A stretch of DNA of 64,000 nt, from positions 744,001 through 808,000 of the forward strand of contig OZ244817.1 in the NCBI GenBank assembly GCA_965220305.1. Direction: 5' to 3'. The stretch is from G965220305 sp965220305 (GTDB lineage: Bacteria; Chloroflexota; Dehalococcoidia; Lucifugimonadales; UBA3495). Shown here piece by piece: positions 17,608 to 26,360 of this stretch (its first letter is position 1; every line of letters begins with the position of its first letter). The position numbers were made by a program, and so were the translations under genes. The notes under the pieces were generated by a model. The model searched no databases and was not told where the DNA came from. It saw nothing but the letters and a program-made list of their open reading frames with translations.

Positions 17608-18858
17608 TTAGTTATTTGCTCGCCGCCATACGGTTGGGTCGCAGAATACGAGGCGCCAGAGTGCAGAGTCGGAGCCGTACCCTAAGCGTCCATCAGCCTC
17701 CTCCAAAGTCCAGCGGCACTCGAAGGTTCCCGGTGACTCATTCACGATCGCCTCACCCCTAGACAACCAGATAGCCGGTGCGGCGTTCTCCAGCTCGGTC
17801 ACTCGAAACTCCGATAAGGTAAAGCCCTCGAAGACGTCGCGAAGTCGCCCAGCCATCTGTCCGGTCGTTGTATCCCGTTTGTCGAGCCGATTACTCGGTA
17901 GGAGCGCAAGAGCACCGAAGTTGCACTCACGCCAGCCGGTCAGGAACTGAACGGTTAGTGTGTATATCTCGTGGTCTTTGAAGTTGACATCAGAAACTGA
18001 CAGACGACTCGGCTTCCAGGTCTCTAACTCCTTCTTGATTTTCCGGTTTGAGGCCATCTGCCGAAGTACCTCCTGGAACGAGGTGTTGGCAGGCTCCGGC
18101 TGGCGAACCTTCTTGGTAGCCGTCGCCCAGTCCACAACTGCGAATAGCATGTTCCAGGCTTTGGTGGCAACGACCACATTGTCGAATCGCGTGATGGCAC
18201 CGTGGACTATCCCATGGCGGTGCAACTCGTAGACCTCCTCGTCGACTCGCTTCTTGACAGTCTTCTTATATGCCTTTAGCGCATTCGTAAGCCCCAAATG
18301 GTGACCAACCACACTGTCCCAGGCTGTCATGTCGTCGGGGTCCCGAGAGGCAAGGCCGCGCCTTCTATCCGGTTCGAAGTCGTTGACGAATCCGTCCATC
18401 ACTGCAATGAGGTGGAGTGCTGCGCTGTCGAACTGGTCTGCGAAGTAGTGCTCGCGAGCTCGCTCGATCTGGTGGGAGCGCTCTCGGAGCCCCTCGACAC
18501 CGTAGAGCCAGCGAGTCCAGAAGGCTAATTTGTCTGCCTCCCGATAAATGCCAATAAGTCCCTCTTCAGCCTCTTCGGGAGTGGCCGCCTGGTCCAGGAT
18601 CGCTTCAACGTTCGAGATGGGGAGCAGTTCGTGGAATATCCAGTTCCGGGAACCGAGCCGGTCGTAGAAGCGGTCGACAACATCCACGAGGTGATCCAAT
18701 TGCCGTTCAATTTCGAGGATGCCAGACCTCTGATTCCGCGCAATGAATCGAGTCAGTAGTTTGCCGCCCTGAATCTGACGGGCAAGCTCTTGGTAAGACG
18801 GCAGGTCGCGCGCCGAACCGTACGGTGCGGCACGTTGAGCAGACTTAGTCGGACTCAT
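17608..18858 (-). CDS. HEPN-domain putative RNase effector
   Basis: The 416-residue protein is the last gene of a three-gene minus-strand operon and overlaps the preceding gene by 14 bases. Residues 120-250 are helical and contain ELHRHGIVHGAITRF with R214 and H219, the R-x4-H pair of HEPN ribonucleases in the form RHGIVHG common in Abi-type HEPN proteins. The C-terminal 130 residues form an alpha/beta region ending near a tryptophan-rich edge (ALWRLVFCDPTVW), unknown to me. HEPN toxins are usually held inactive by a partner; here the two upstream P-loop ATPases are obvious candidates for sensor and control. The start ATG 18858 is favoured by the overlap. Confidence 0.6.
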   Translation of the reverse strand: MSPTKSAQRAAPYGSARDLPSYQELARQIQGGKLLTRFIARNQRSGILEIERQLDHLVDVVDRFYDRLGSRNWIFHELLPISNVEAILDQAATPEEAEEGLIGIYREADKLAFWTRWLYGVEGLRERSHQIERAREHYFADQFDSAALHLIAVMDGFVNDFEPDRRRGLASRDPDDMTAWDSVVGHHLGLTNALKAYKKTVKKRVDEEVYELHRHGIVHGAITRFDNVVVATKAWNMLFAVVDWATATKKVRQPEPANTSFQEVLRQMASNRKIKKELETWKPSRLSVSDVNFKDHEIYTLTVQFLTGWRECNFGALALLPSNRLDKRDTTTGQMAGRLRDVFEGFTLSEFRVTELENAAPAIWLSRGEAIVNESPGTFECRWTLEEADGRLGYGSDSALWRLVFCDPTVWRRANN

Positions 18859-20968
18859 TATGGAGGCCTCTTCTCATATGCATGATGGACTCCTGCACGT
18901 CTTTCGATACTTCATCAAGTTCCCGAGACACCGATGGGCTTTCGCCAAGCTCTCTTCGCAAGGCCACCACGACCGGTTGCAGAGGATCAATCGCGCCGGC
19001 GCGTTCAATCAGGGCCAATGCCTCCGTCGGTTCAATCGTTGCAACGTACTGGAGCAGGACATGTATGCTCCAGGTGGGGAGCATGGTAAGGCCTTCCTCT
19101 GCCATATCGAAGAGCAAGTTCTCGGCATCAGCTCTCCCAATAGTACGGCCCGCGGTCACCGCCAGTAGTCCCTTCATGACGATTGCAATTCCCCGCAATT
19201 TGCGGTCATTATCGTCAGTAGCGTTTTGAAGAAGCTTCAGAGCGGACTCGGCCTCACAAATAGCAGCCTCGACCTTTCCAAACGTGAGTAATGTGAAGGC
19301 TCGAAAGACCGTGGCGATGGGATGCGCCGAGGCGTGGTCAACACCTAGGTGCATCTTGACTATCGCATCCGCCATGTCAACGTCTACGCGTTGGTCGCCT
19401 GCGAAATAGTTGACAGCAACTGTTCCGATGGCTTCTTCATTACGGCCCAGCCTCCTCAGCAGGCTGATCTTGCTCAACACCGCTGCGCCCTTGGCGACGG
19501 TCAAGTCATTGCCTCCGACTTCGTCCGCCATACGGATAGCTTCTTCGAAGCAGCCGAGCGCCTCCTCCAAGCGCTGCTCGGATTCCAAGGCTTTCGCTTT
19601 CGCCAGCAGTGCGTATACCATGGGTTCAGCAAGGCGGGGCGTCTGTACAGAACCAAATGCCCCTATAACCGCATCCTGCGTCAACACATCGACGAATAGA
19701 TCGCCCAACTCCGGTAGCGCGAGCAGGTATAGGAACGCCGTGGATTGAATGTGTAACTGCCTCGGATCATCCCGGTCAAGGTCCTCGGCCATTCCAATGC
19801 TGATATGCGCCAGTTCGTCGGGGGAATAATAGAGCGCCATAAAGCGCACGAGGGCGTCCACCACGTGGCTTTCAGCCCCGGGACGCCGTAGCAAGTAGTA
19901 GATGTTGTACATCCTCTCAGCGACGTAGTACTTTCGTCGCCGTCTTGCTCCGTCCTCAAGCAACACCGCGCCGCGGTCCACCAACCGTCCAAGCTGGGCG
20001 CTGCACTTATTTACGTTCACGCGAGCTTGGGAGGCCACTTCTTTGGCCGTTGCTGGCTTCCACAATCTAGCCAGGGCCAGGTATACGCGTCGCTCTTGCG
20101 GTGGGAGAGCTTCGATATGGCTTCGAAAATATTCGGTATGTTCATCAACCAGATCAAAGAGATTGGACATTAGACCCTTGAAAGAGTATGTCTTGTCGAA
20201 TCCGGCCAACACTGCGATGAGGCGCGGATTCCCTCCGGTAAGGATTTGGAGCGGCCTTATCGGTTGGCTTCCTCTGGGTTGTCCTGACAGCGCCGACCAG
20301 AGCGTGTCGCATTCCTCTATGACCAATTCCTGCAGCGTCACCACCCTGAAGAGGTCATAGAGCGCGTGATCAGGATGGTCAATCTCGTCAAACCGGGTGG
20401 TGGCGCTCCCAAGCAGGAATATCCGAGGCTCAGTCTGGAGCGTGTGGCGCAAGCGCCATCCGGCGTCGGGATCCGCAATGTCGGCGAAGAGCATGTTCAG
20501 GTTCTCCACCATCAACAGCAGCCGCTTCGCATGTCGATCTGCAAAGTCCAGAATGGTCCCTAAGCAACGCCCTGCCAGATCGCGGTCATCGGCTATGGTT
20601 CTCAGGTCGTTGTAGGACAGTCGTAGACCGGCACGCTCATCTTCCGAGGCCTGCTCGGCCAGATGATTCAGGCACTCGAGCCAGAACTCCCCTACTGTTG
20701 CGACCTCGTAGCTCTCCTCAGCAAATATGATAGGGTAGAACCCCGACAGTTGGTCATCGCGGCGCACCTCTGCGACCACCCGCAACAGCAGGTAGGTCTT
20801 CCCACTGCCGCGAGGGCCGATTACGATGGAGTGCGCATTGGCATTGCCATCGCTGGCGTGCAGGGATTCCAGGAGAGACGCGAACTCGGCGTTCCTGACG
20901 CAGAACGACGCAACGATCTCATCGTCGCTGAGGAAACCGGGATTGTACTTCTTTATGCTGACGACCAT
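18845..20968 (-). CDS. AAA/STAND-type ATPase with winged helix and TPR-like repeats
   Basis: The 707-residue protein has Walker A GPRGSGKTY at 51-59 and a Walker B-like strand RLLLMVENLNML near 150. LGSATTRFDEI (sensor region) follows. Then comes a winged-helix segment near 320-365 (TAKEVASQARVNVNKCSAQLGRLVDRGAV), as in Orc/Cdc6- and STAND-type ATPases. Residues about 470-690 are helical hairpins of TPR type (LAKAKALESEQRLEEALGCF). The aspartate of Walker B is a valine-glutamate pair. This build is that of a ligand-sensing switch protein. It is the middle gene of the operon, overlapping the HEPN gene downstream and lying 20 bases after the upstream ATPase. Confidence 0.65.
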   Translation of the reverse strand: MVVSIKKYNPGFLSDDEIVASFCVRNAEFASLLESLHASDGNANAHSIVIGPRGSGKTYLLLRVVAEVRRDDQLSGFYPIIFAEESYEVATVGEFWLECLNHLAEQASEDERAGLRLSYNDLRTIADDRDLAGRCLGTILDFADRHAKRLLLMVENLNMLFADIADPDAGWRLRHTLQTEPRIFLLGSATTRFDEIDHPDHALYDLFRVVTLQELVIEECDTLWSALSGQPRGSQPIRPLQILTGGNPRLIAVLAGFDKTYSFKGLMSNLFDLVDEHTEYFRSHIEALPPQERRVYLALARLWKPATAKEVASQARVNVNKCSAQLGRLVDRGAVLLEDGARRRRKYYVAERMYNIYYLLRRPGAESHVVDALVRFMALYYSPDELAHISIGMAEDLDRDDPRQLHIQSTAFLYLLALPELGDLFVDVLTQDAVIGAFGSVQTPRLAEPMVYALLAKAKALESEQRLEEALGCFEEAIRMADEVGGNDLTVAKGAAVLSKISLLRRLGRNEEAIGTVAVNYFAGDQRVDVDMADAIVKMHLGVDHASAHPIATVFRAFTLLTFGKVEAAICEAESALKLLQNATDDNDRKLRGIAIVMKGLLAVTAGRTIGRADAENLLFDMAEEGLTMLPTWSIHVLLQYVATIEPTEALALIERAGAIDPLQPVVVALRRELGESPSVSRELDEVSKDVQESIMHMRRGLHNESD

Positions 20969-20988
20969 GCCGAGCCCCTCACTCCGAC

Positions 20989-22230
20989 CTACCGATTGGT
21001 TATTGAGGTGAAACTGTGGCCATGCCTAGCGCGCCACCAGTCCTCAAGCAGACCGGACACGAAAACGTATCCACCCTCGCTCTCTTCGAGATACCCGTCG
21101 TGCTGTAGGACGTACAACACGGTAGCCACACCATCCTCGTCACCCGTCTCGACTACCTCGCCACGATAGCGATCGATCACCCGGTGGGTCAGCAGCCCAC
21201 CGTTCACCACGGTCTCGGACAGAAGGCTCAAGGCCTCGGTATACCCTTCGTCTCCAAGGACCATGCGCAGCCGCTCCTCGTAGTGGACTAAGCCGGCCTG
21301 ACCCCTCACGCTGAGAAGATCCCGTCGGTATACAAGCTCCACGTCGTCTAACGTGGCCTCGTTCCGTTGGTCTCTGATGAGGTGCTCGTAGAGGAGGTAG
21401 AAAAACAGCTGCACATGATGTGGCACGCAGCAGCGCAGCCGGCGGCACATTTCCCGCCGCACCTCGTCGGGAAGGCTTGTCTCGTATCCCCGGGCTAACG
21501 CTGCCAGGCATTCATTTGCAACATCGTGGGACCAGGGCCTCAGGTCAAGGGTTGTATAGACATTTGCATGGGCGCTGAGTCTGGCTTGACTGAGGACCGG
21601 TTCCAGCCCAACGCTGCCCGATATGATCAGGCAGATCCTGCCCTGGTGGGTCTGGGAGCACTTCCTTAACCAGCCCATGAAACCGTCCGTCGCCGCTAGG
21701 CGTTCAGAGGTGATTAGGTACTCGTGTCCCTTCAGTAGGCGATTGACCAGTATGGGCAACTCGTCGATGGCAAGCACAACAGGCCGGTCGTTGGCTGCCA
21801 GGGCCTCGAACACCTGGTCGCCGATCCGTTGCCAGCTGCCGGCGTCCAAACCCGCTCGCAACCTCACACGAAGCTCAGAGACGCCCAGTTCCTCAACATT
21901 GTCACGGACGTCTCGAACACTGTTTCTCAACCACGAAGCCATGCGACTGCGGAAGCCCTGAAGCGGCCGCGCCTGGGTAGCCAATTCGGCGACCGCGTCC
22001 GCTGGTTCCATAGCCCCCTCCCAGTCCACGAATACCGTGGCGAACTTCCCATCTTCATCCAAGCGGCGGAGCAGCTCCCGCACCAGGCTCGTCTTACCCA
22101 TCCGGCGCTGTGCGGTCAGCAGCGTATGCGTACCGTTCTCCACTCGCTCCCGCAGCAACCGCAGTTCCACCTCGCGGTCGAAGAATCGGTCTCCATCGAC
22201 CCAGTTGCTGCTCATCCGCAGTGTTGTCAT
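20989..22230 (-). CDS. P-loop ATPase of the Orc/STAND-like AAA group
   Basis: I start at ATG 22230 because AGGAAGAG sits just upstream; the frame is open further up, but without a start signal. The 413-residue product has FFDREVELRLLRERV followed by Walker A TAQRRMGKTSL (39-49) and Walker B VVLAIDELPIL near 175. A serine/glycine strand LIISGSVGLEP serves as sensor. The C-terminus is a winged-helix-like region. This is the common single-protein ATPase of the archaeal-ATPase/KAP-neighbour kind. It is the first gene of the minus-strand operon, so it sets expression of the AAA-TPR and HEPN proteins. Confidence 0.65.
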   Translation of the reverse strand: MTTLRMSSNWVDGDRFFDREVELRLLRERVENGTHTLLTAQRRMGKTSLVRELLRRLDEDGKFATVFVDWEGAMEPADAVAELATQARPLQGFRSRMASWLRNSVRDVRDNVEELGVSELRVRLRAGLDAGSWQRIGDQVFEALAANDRPVVLAIDELPILVNRLLKGHEYLITSERLAATDGFMGWLRKCSQTHQGRICLIISGSVGLEPVLSQARLSAHANVYTTLDLRPWSHDVANECLAALARGYETSLPDEVRREMCRRLRCCVPHHVQLFFYLLYEHLIRDQRNEATLDDVELVYRRDLLSVRGQAGLVHYEERLRMVLGDEGYTEALSLLSETVVNGGLLTHRVIDRYRGEVVETGDEDGVATVLYVLQHDGYLEESEGGYVFVSGLLEDWWRARHGHSFTSITNR

Positions 22231-22269
22231 ATCTCTTCCTGTTCCAATGGCTCCCGATGTTGACCGTAG

Positions 22270-22298
22270 CATAACATACCAACAAAATGGTTGACAAC
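22270..22298 (-). promoter_or_regulatory. Putative promoter of the HEPN/ATPase operon
   Basis: On the minus strand TTGTCA (-35) and TTATGC (-10) are 17 bases apart, 40 bases upstream of the 22230 start. The interval is AT-rich and contains CCAAC/GTTGG inverted arms that could bind a regulator. It is a match by eye only. Confidence 0.4.
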
Positions 22299-22435
22299 AA
22301 ATATGTTGGCAAATTGGAGAAAAGTGAGGAACCGAAAGCGGAATGTTTCGTCCACCAGACCGAGTAGGATCCCATAGGGACACTCGTTCGTGAACACCTC
22401 TATAGCCCACCCAATTGGACTCCCTATAGCAGGAT

Positions 22436-22470
22436 CTCCCACCGGAAAGCTCGCAATACGGTATACTTAG
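22436..22470 (+). repeat. 35-bp defence-cassette repeat, copy 2
   Basis: It lies between the HEPN operon and the RT gene and matches copy 3 at 31 of 35 bases. Its GTATACTT segment could double as a -10 box for the RT gene, 32 bases before the first possible start. Confidence 0.75.
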
Positions 22471-22501
22471 ACTTACTGAACAAACGCCTAGACGTCGTGC
22501 G

Positions 22502-24139
22502 GTGGATCAACCATCCAAGAACGATCGAGCCTATAAAATGGATACGTACGAAATTTTGGCGCGTGGGTATCTCCCTAAAGAGCTCCCTCCCTCCTTTGCA
22601 AGTAAATCCTTGTCAACTGCAATACAGGCGAATTATCTCAATTTGCCTGCCAATTTCCCGTGCAATCCCGGAAAACAAGGGAATGCTCTCAGTCGCCCGA
22701 CGGTCCACAACCTTGCCCGCGCTGGAGCGCTGCGGCGAAAGCTATCCATACCCAACCCGATAAACTATTTCCAGTTGGCACAGGCGATTGACGCCAATCA
22801 GCAAGGTTTACTTGCTCACGTCGCGGCGTCTCAGTTTTCGCTGACTACCCCGCAGACCACCGGTGGAGGGTCAAGGGCGATAAACCCTATCAAAGAGTGG
22901 AGTTACCTACCGATTGCCAGATCCCGGTGCCGGGCGTCGGCTCGGTACATATTACAAACGGACATCAACAATTTTTACCCGTCGATCTATACCCATGTAA
23001 TTCCTTGGTCCTTGCACGGCAAACTGTTCGCTAAGCAACACCGGTTTGACTATACCCTGATTGGAAATATTCTTGACTTGGTCATAAGGAACAGTCAAGA
23101 TCAGCAAACGCTAGGGATAGATATTGGGCCCGATTGCTCGCTGGTCATTGCTGAGATTATTTTATCGACTGTGGATGCGGCCTTGTCGCACGCTGGCTTG
23201 CGGAACGGTTTTAGGTATCTAGATGATTACGAATTCGGGTTTGCCACTTACGCGCAAGCCGAACAAGGGCTGGCCGATCTTCAAGGGAAACTGGGCGAAT
23301 ACGAACTTGATCTAAATCCGAGCAAAACCCATGTATTCGAGCTCCCAGCAACTATCGAACGCCCTTGGGCGACTGAGCTACGGAGATTTCGTCTCCGTGA
23401 CGCGGGTCGCAGTCAGGAGATTGATCTCATCGGATATTTCTCGCGGGCCTATGAGTTGGCGCACCAATACGTGGACGAGTCGGTATTACGCTTCGCTCTG
23501 GGCCGTATGCGGAGGAACATAGTTGACCGTACCAATTGGTCGTTGTACGAGTCTACCCTTCTGCAAATAGCGTCGGTAGAGCCTGGGGCTTTGAATTTTG
23601 TGGTTGATGAATTGTATCGGTACCATAAGGCCGGGTACGACGTTGATCTTTCCAAAGTGGCAGCCGCTTTCCACCAATTGCTAAGTCAGCACGCGAGGGT
23701 GAATCACGGCAGCGAGGTAGCTTGGACGATTTGGGGTTGCCTTCTGTTTGCTCTAAAAATCGACGATTACGTAGCCAATGAATTGGTCCAAATGGAAGAC
23801 TCGGTCGTTGCAATCTTGGCTCTGGACGCAAATGCAAAAGGGCTAATGGGAAACAATTTTACCCCGACGTTGTGGGAATCTATGATGGACACGCAATCTC
23901 TGTATGACGAAAATTGGCTGCTTTCTTATGAAGCTAACGTCAAAGGTTGGCTACCGTCACTTGGTATTTCTGATCATGTAGCTCTTGACCCAAGATTCTC
24001 TTTCCTGAAACAGAATAGCGTCAGTTTTTACGATGAAAGTTTGGCGCTGAATTATCAGCCTTCTGGTATAGCCGTCTCTGAGGGGGGAACTGGAGATCAG
24101 CAATCGGCAGTCGAACAGCCCGCGGAAGCCTCTGGCTAG
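22502..24139 (+). CDS. Abi/UG-class (DRT-type) reverse transcriptase
   Basis: The product is 545 residues from GTG 22502 or 533 from ATG 22538. RT motifs are clear: motif A TDINNFYPSIYTH (Asp near 154), motif B GIDIGPDCSLVIAEIIL (about 205), and catalytic RYLDDYEFGF (YLDD at about 239-242). The opening EILARGYLPKELPPSF is typical of the defence RTs related to AbiA/AbiK and the UG groups. There is no maturase X domain and no group II intron RNA, and I see no retron msr/msd. The C-terminal 250 residues are helical, as in Abi RTs that add nucleotides without a template. Such proteins cause abortive infection. The exact DRT type cannot be set by eye. Confidence 0.8.
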   Translation: MDQPSKNDRAYKMDTYEILARGYLPKELPPSFASKSLSTAIQANYLNLPANFPCNPGKQGNALSRPTVHNLARAGALRRKLSIPNPINYFQLAQAIDANQQGLLAHVAASQFSLTTPQTTGGGSRAINPIKEWSYLPIARSRCRASARYILQTDINNFYPSIYTHVIPWSLHGKLFAKQHRFDYTLIGNILDLVIRNSQDQQTLGIDIGPDCSLVIAEIILSTVDAALSHAGLRNGFRYLDDYEFGFATYAQAEQGLADLQGKLGEYELDLNPSKTHVFELPATIERPWATELRRFRLRDAGRSQEIDLIGYFSRAYELAHQYVDESVLRFALGRMRRNIVDRTNWSLYESTLLQIASVEPGALNFVVDELYRYHKAGYDVDLSKVAAAFHQLLSQHARVNHGSEVAWTIWGCLLFALKIDDYVANELVQMEDSVVAILALDANAKGLMGNNFTPTLWESMMDTQSLYDENWLLSYEANVKGWLPSLGISDHVALDPRFSFLKQNSVSFYDESLALNYQPSGIAVSEGGTGDQQSAVEQPAEASG

Positions 24140-24331
24140 GCCGCAGCGCATTTTCCACTTTTGGGTAAGAGTCATCCAGGCAGAGGTCACAGTGGTGTGC
24201 GCATTCGGGGTATTTATAGCAATGCGTCGTGCGGCTCGCGATATTTTTCGGTCTCTAGTCGCATGCAAGCTCACCAACGTGGCCTCTCCAAGAACTGAGT
24301 TCGGCGCGGCCCAGATTCTCGTGACACATCC
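24140..24331. other. Gap after the RT gene, possible RNA partner
   Basis: No coding frame is supported. Some DRT systems need a structured RNA next to the RT gene. I see no strong hairpin with a T-run, so there is no direct support for such an RNA here. Confidence 0.3.
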
Positions 24332-24735
24332 GTGAGCATCCTCCAGCCGACATTTGCGGCGGCGTATCATCACGCTGGTAGCGGTTTAACGGACCGTGCG
24401 GCTGCGCCCTCGTTTCGGCCCGGGGAGCTCCTCGCCGTATTTGAGGATGGGCAGATCGTCGGTGGATGCCACTCTCGCCTGCTGAAGATGTCAATACCGA
24501 AGGGGGTGCGTCAGTCGTGGCCGACGCGTCCAACGTTGAGGTGCAGCCCACCCACACCCGGCGGGGCATTATGACCCAGATGATGCGCCACCGGATCGCC
24601 GGCATCCACGTACAGGGGAGCCCATGGCCGCCCTGTTCGCCACCGAGGGCCGTATCTATGGGGGTTCTGGCTACAGCATCGGCGCCGTGCACGAGCAGTG
24701 GAGCATCGAGAAATCGCACAACGCTTGCGCCTACC
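24332..24735 (+). pseudogene. Eis-like GNAT acetyltransferase remnant
   Basis: Three consecutive pieces in three frames together read like an Eis-type N-acetyltransferase: LLAVFEDGQIVGGCHSRLLK, then VVADASNVEVQPTHTRRGI with MTQMMRHRIAGIHVQG, then ALFATEGRIYGGSGYSIG. The QPTHTRRG segment is the acetyl-CoA loop. Breaks lie at a GGGGG run near 24505 and at GGGGAGCCC near 24615. The gene lacks its C-terminal half. It is dead cargo between the RT and the IS. Confidence 0.65.
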
Positions 24736-24749
24736 GTTCACAGCCCCAC

Positions 24750-24784
24750 CTCCCACCGAAAAGTTCGCAATACGGAACACTTAG
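24750..24784 (+). repeat. 35-bp defence-cassette repeat, copy 3
   Basis: It is in the same orientation as copies 1 and 2. Its last four bases, TTAG, are also the left target duplication of IS701 copy C. If copy C and the MITE at 26217 are removed, the repeat runs on into GGCCCACC as copy 1 does. Confidence 0.75.
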
Positions 24785-26213
24785 TACTACAGTTGCAGAT
24801 ATGTGGTGAGGAGTTTCAGGCGGCGTCGGTAATGACAGCGCCGGGCCGTTGCTTGGTGCCGCCGTCTCCACTGAGACCACCGCAGCACTGATTCGTCCGT
24901 AGGGTGGTGTCTCCATATCAGCCGGTAGAGTAACCGCCGAACCTCGGGCACCGTCAGCGGTATCAGCCTTTCCTCCAAACTGGGGCAGCCCCCTTTTCTC
25001 CCAGACGTCCCGGCGACGATGCCTGGCGCCGTACCACCGCCAGGTAGGCGTGGGCCAGCATCGCCAGGGTGATGTGCCGGTACCAGCCGTCCCACCGGCG
25101 CACCTCGTATTGGTCCAGTCCCACCTGTCCCTTGGCCTCCTCAAAGCATTCCTCAATGGCCCACCGGGTTCCGGCCACCCGCACCAGTTCCTCCAGGGCT
25201 GTTCCCGTCGGGCCGTAGCACACGTAGTAGGCCAGTTCCTCGGGCTTGGCCACGCTGCGCCGGGCCAGCAGCCAGTACCCCTTGCCAGGTTCTCTCAGGG
25301 GCCGAATATCCACCAAGGCCCAGTCGTAGACCCGAGGACCCTTGGCCCCATCACCGGCGCTCAGCCGGACCCAGCCCGACTCTTCAACCCCAGACGCCAG
25401 CCGGTCAGCCCGCACTTGGCGCGGACCCTGGTCCGTCCCAGCCCACAACTTCTCATTGCTCTTGATGGCCAGCACGTGAGGAACGTCCCGCCGCTCCAGC
25501 CACAGCCGCAGGTTGCGGTCATTGCCGTAGACCTCGTCCCCGGTGGCCCAGCCGAAGGGGACTCCCGACTCCACCGCCCGTTCCAGCATCCGCCGGGCCA
25601 GTTGCGGCTTGGTGCGAAACGCCACTTGCTCCGGCACGCCAGCCTCCTCCCGGCGTTCCTGGTCATCGGCCCACACCTGAGGCAGGTAAAGCTCCCGGTC
25701 CAGCAGGGTCCTCCCCTTGGCAGTAGCGTAGGTCAAGAATACCCCAATCTGGCAGTTCTCGATCCGTCCCGCCGTGCCGCTGTACTGACGCTGCACCCCC
25801 ACAGACTTGTTGCCCTTCTTCAGAAACCCAGTCTCGTCCACCACCAACACCCCGTTGGCGTCGCCCAGGTGCTCCACCACGTAGTCCCTGAGATCATCGC
25901 GAACCAGGTCCGCGTCCCAAATGTAGGTTGACAGCAGATGCTGCACCCCATAGGGTGTGGCGTCCCCGGCCTGCTCCGCCAGTTGCCAGCCGTTCTTGCG
26001 CTCCACCGGACTGAGCAGCCCTTTCAGATAGTCCAGCGATCGTCGACGTGGTTCGGGACGCCGGAACCGCCCCGCAATGCACTCGTGTACCCGGTCGATA
26101 CCCTCAGCCCACCGGGCGACCTCTGCCACCCCATCCCCATGCACTGCCACAGCCTCACCTCACCACCCGTTGATTGCCCCAATCCTAGTCGTTTTCAATC
26201 TGCAACTGTAGTA
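24785..26213 (-). mobile_element. IS701-family insertion sequence, copy C (1429 bp)
   Basis: It has the same 16-bp ends as copies A and B. It is flanked by a perfect 4-bp duplication, TTAG (24781-24784 and 26214-26217), so it is a simple, probably recent insertion. Confidence 0.96.
24963..26150 (-). CDS. IS701-family transposase, copy C
   Basis: The protein is identical to that of copies A and B, with the same early end. The family's C-terminal block again lies in the next frame between about 24787 and 24970. Three identical copies sharing one break point either to spread of an already frameshifted element or to one repeated base-calling error. Confidence 0.92.
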   Translation of the reverse strand: MAVHGDGVAEVARWAEGIDRVHECIAGRFRRPEPRRRSLDYLKGLLSPVERKNGWQLAEQAGDATPYGVQHLLSTYIWDADLVRDDLRDYVVEHLGDANGVLVVDETGFLKKGNKSVGVQRQYSGTAGRIENCQIGVFLTYATAKGRTLLDRELYLPQVWADDQERREEAGVPEQVAFRTKPQLARRMLERAVESGVPFGWATGDEVYGNDRNLRLWLERRDVPHVLAIKSNEKLWAGTDQGPRQVRADRLASGVEESGWVRLSAGDGAKGPRVYDWALVDIRPLREPGKGYWLLARRSVAKPEELAYYVCYGPTGTALEELVRVAGTRWAIEECFEEAKGQVGLDQYEVRRWDGWYRHITLAMLAHAYLAVVRRQASSPGRLGEKGAAPVWRKG

Positions 26214-26216
26214 TTA

Positions 26217-26295
26217 GAGCCTATCCTAATAACCCTTTGGGTTATGGCATTTCATAGCTGCGACAGGGGGCATAACTTGATTTTAGGATAGGCTC
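26217..26295. mobile_element. 79-bp MITE with IS5-like ends
   Basis: The ends GAGCCTATCCTAA and its complement form a 13-bp inverted repeat. TTA is duplicated at 26214-26216 and 26296-26298. A TNA target and GAGCCTATCC ends are usual for IS5-group elements. No related transposase is in the window. Confidence 0.75.
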
Positions 26296-26298
26296 TTA

Positions 26299-26360
26299 GG
26301 CCCACCAAGCTGGATAAAATCAAGAACCTTTCACATCAGGTTCCCTGTGGCGGTGTAGGG
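26299..26360 (+). repeat. ~60-bp repeat next to lipoprotein loci, copy 1
   Basis: It reads GGCCCACCAAGCTGGATAAA and continues through ATCAAGAACC, CAGGTT and CGGTGTAG. A second copy lies at 35261-35277 joined to 36409-36457, where an IS splits it. Confidence 0.65.

Noticed and set aside
22502..24331. Retron or group II intron
   Set aside because: The RT lacks the X domain of intron RTs; I see no msr/msd-like inverted pair upstream and no intron domain V hairpin.
17224..24784. True dif/pdif recombination sites in the 35-bp repeats
   Set aside because: The centre only loosely resembles XerC/XerD arms, and the inner palindrome is missing. Kept only as a remote idea.
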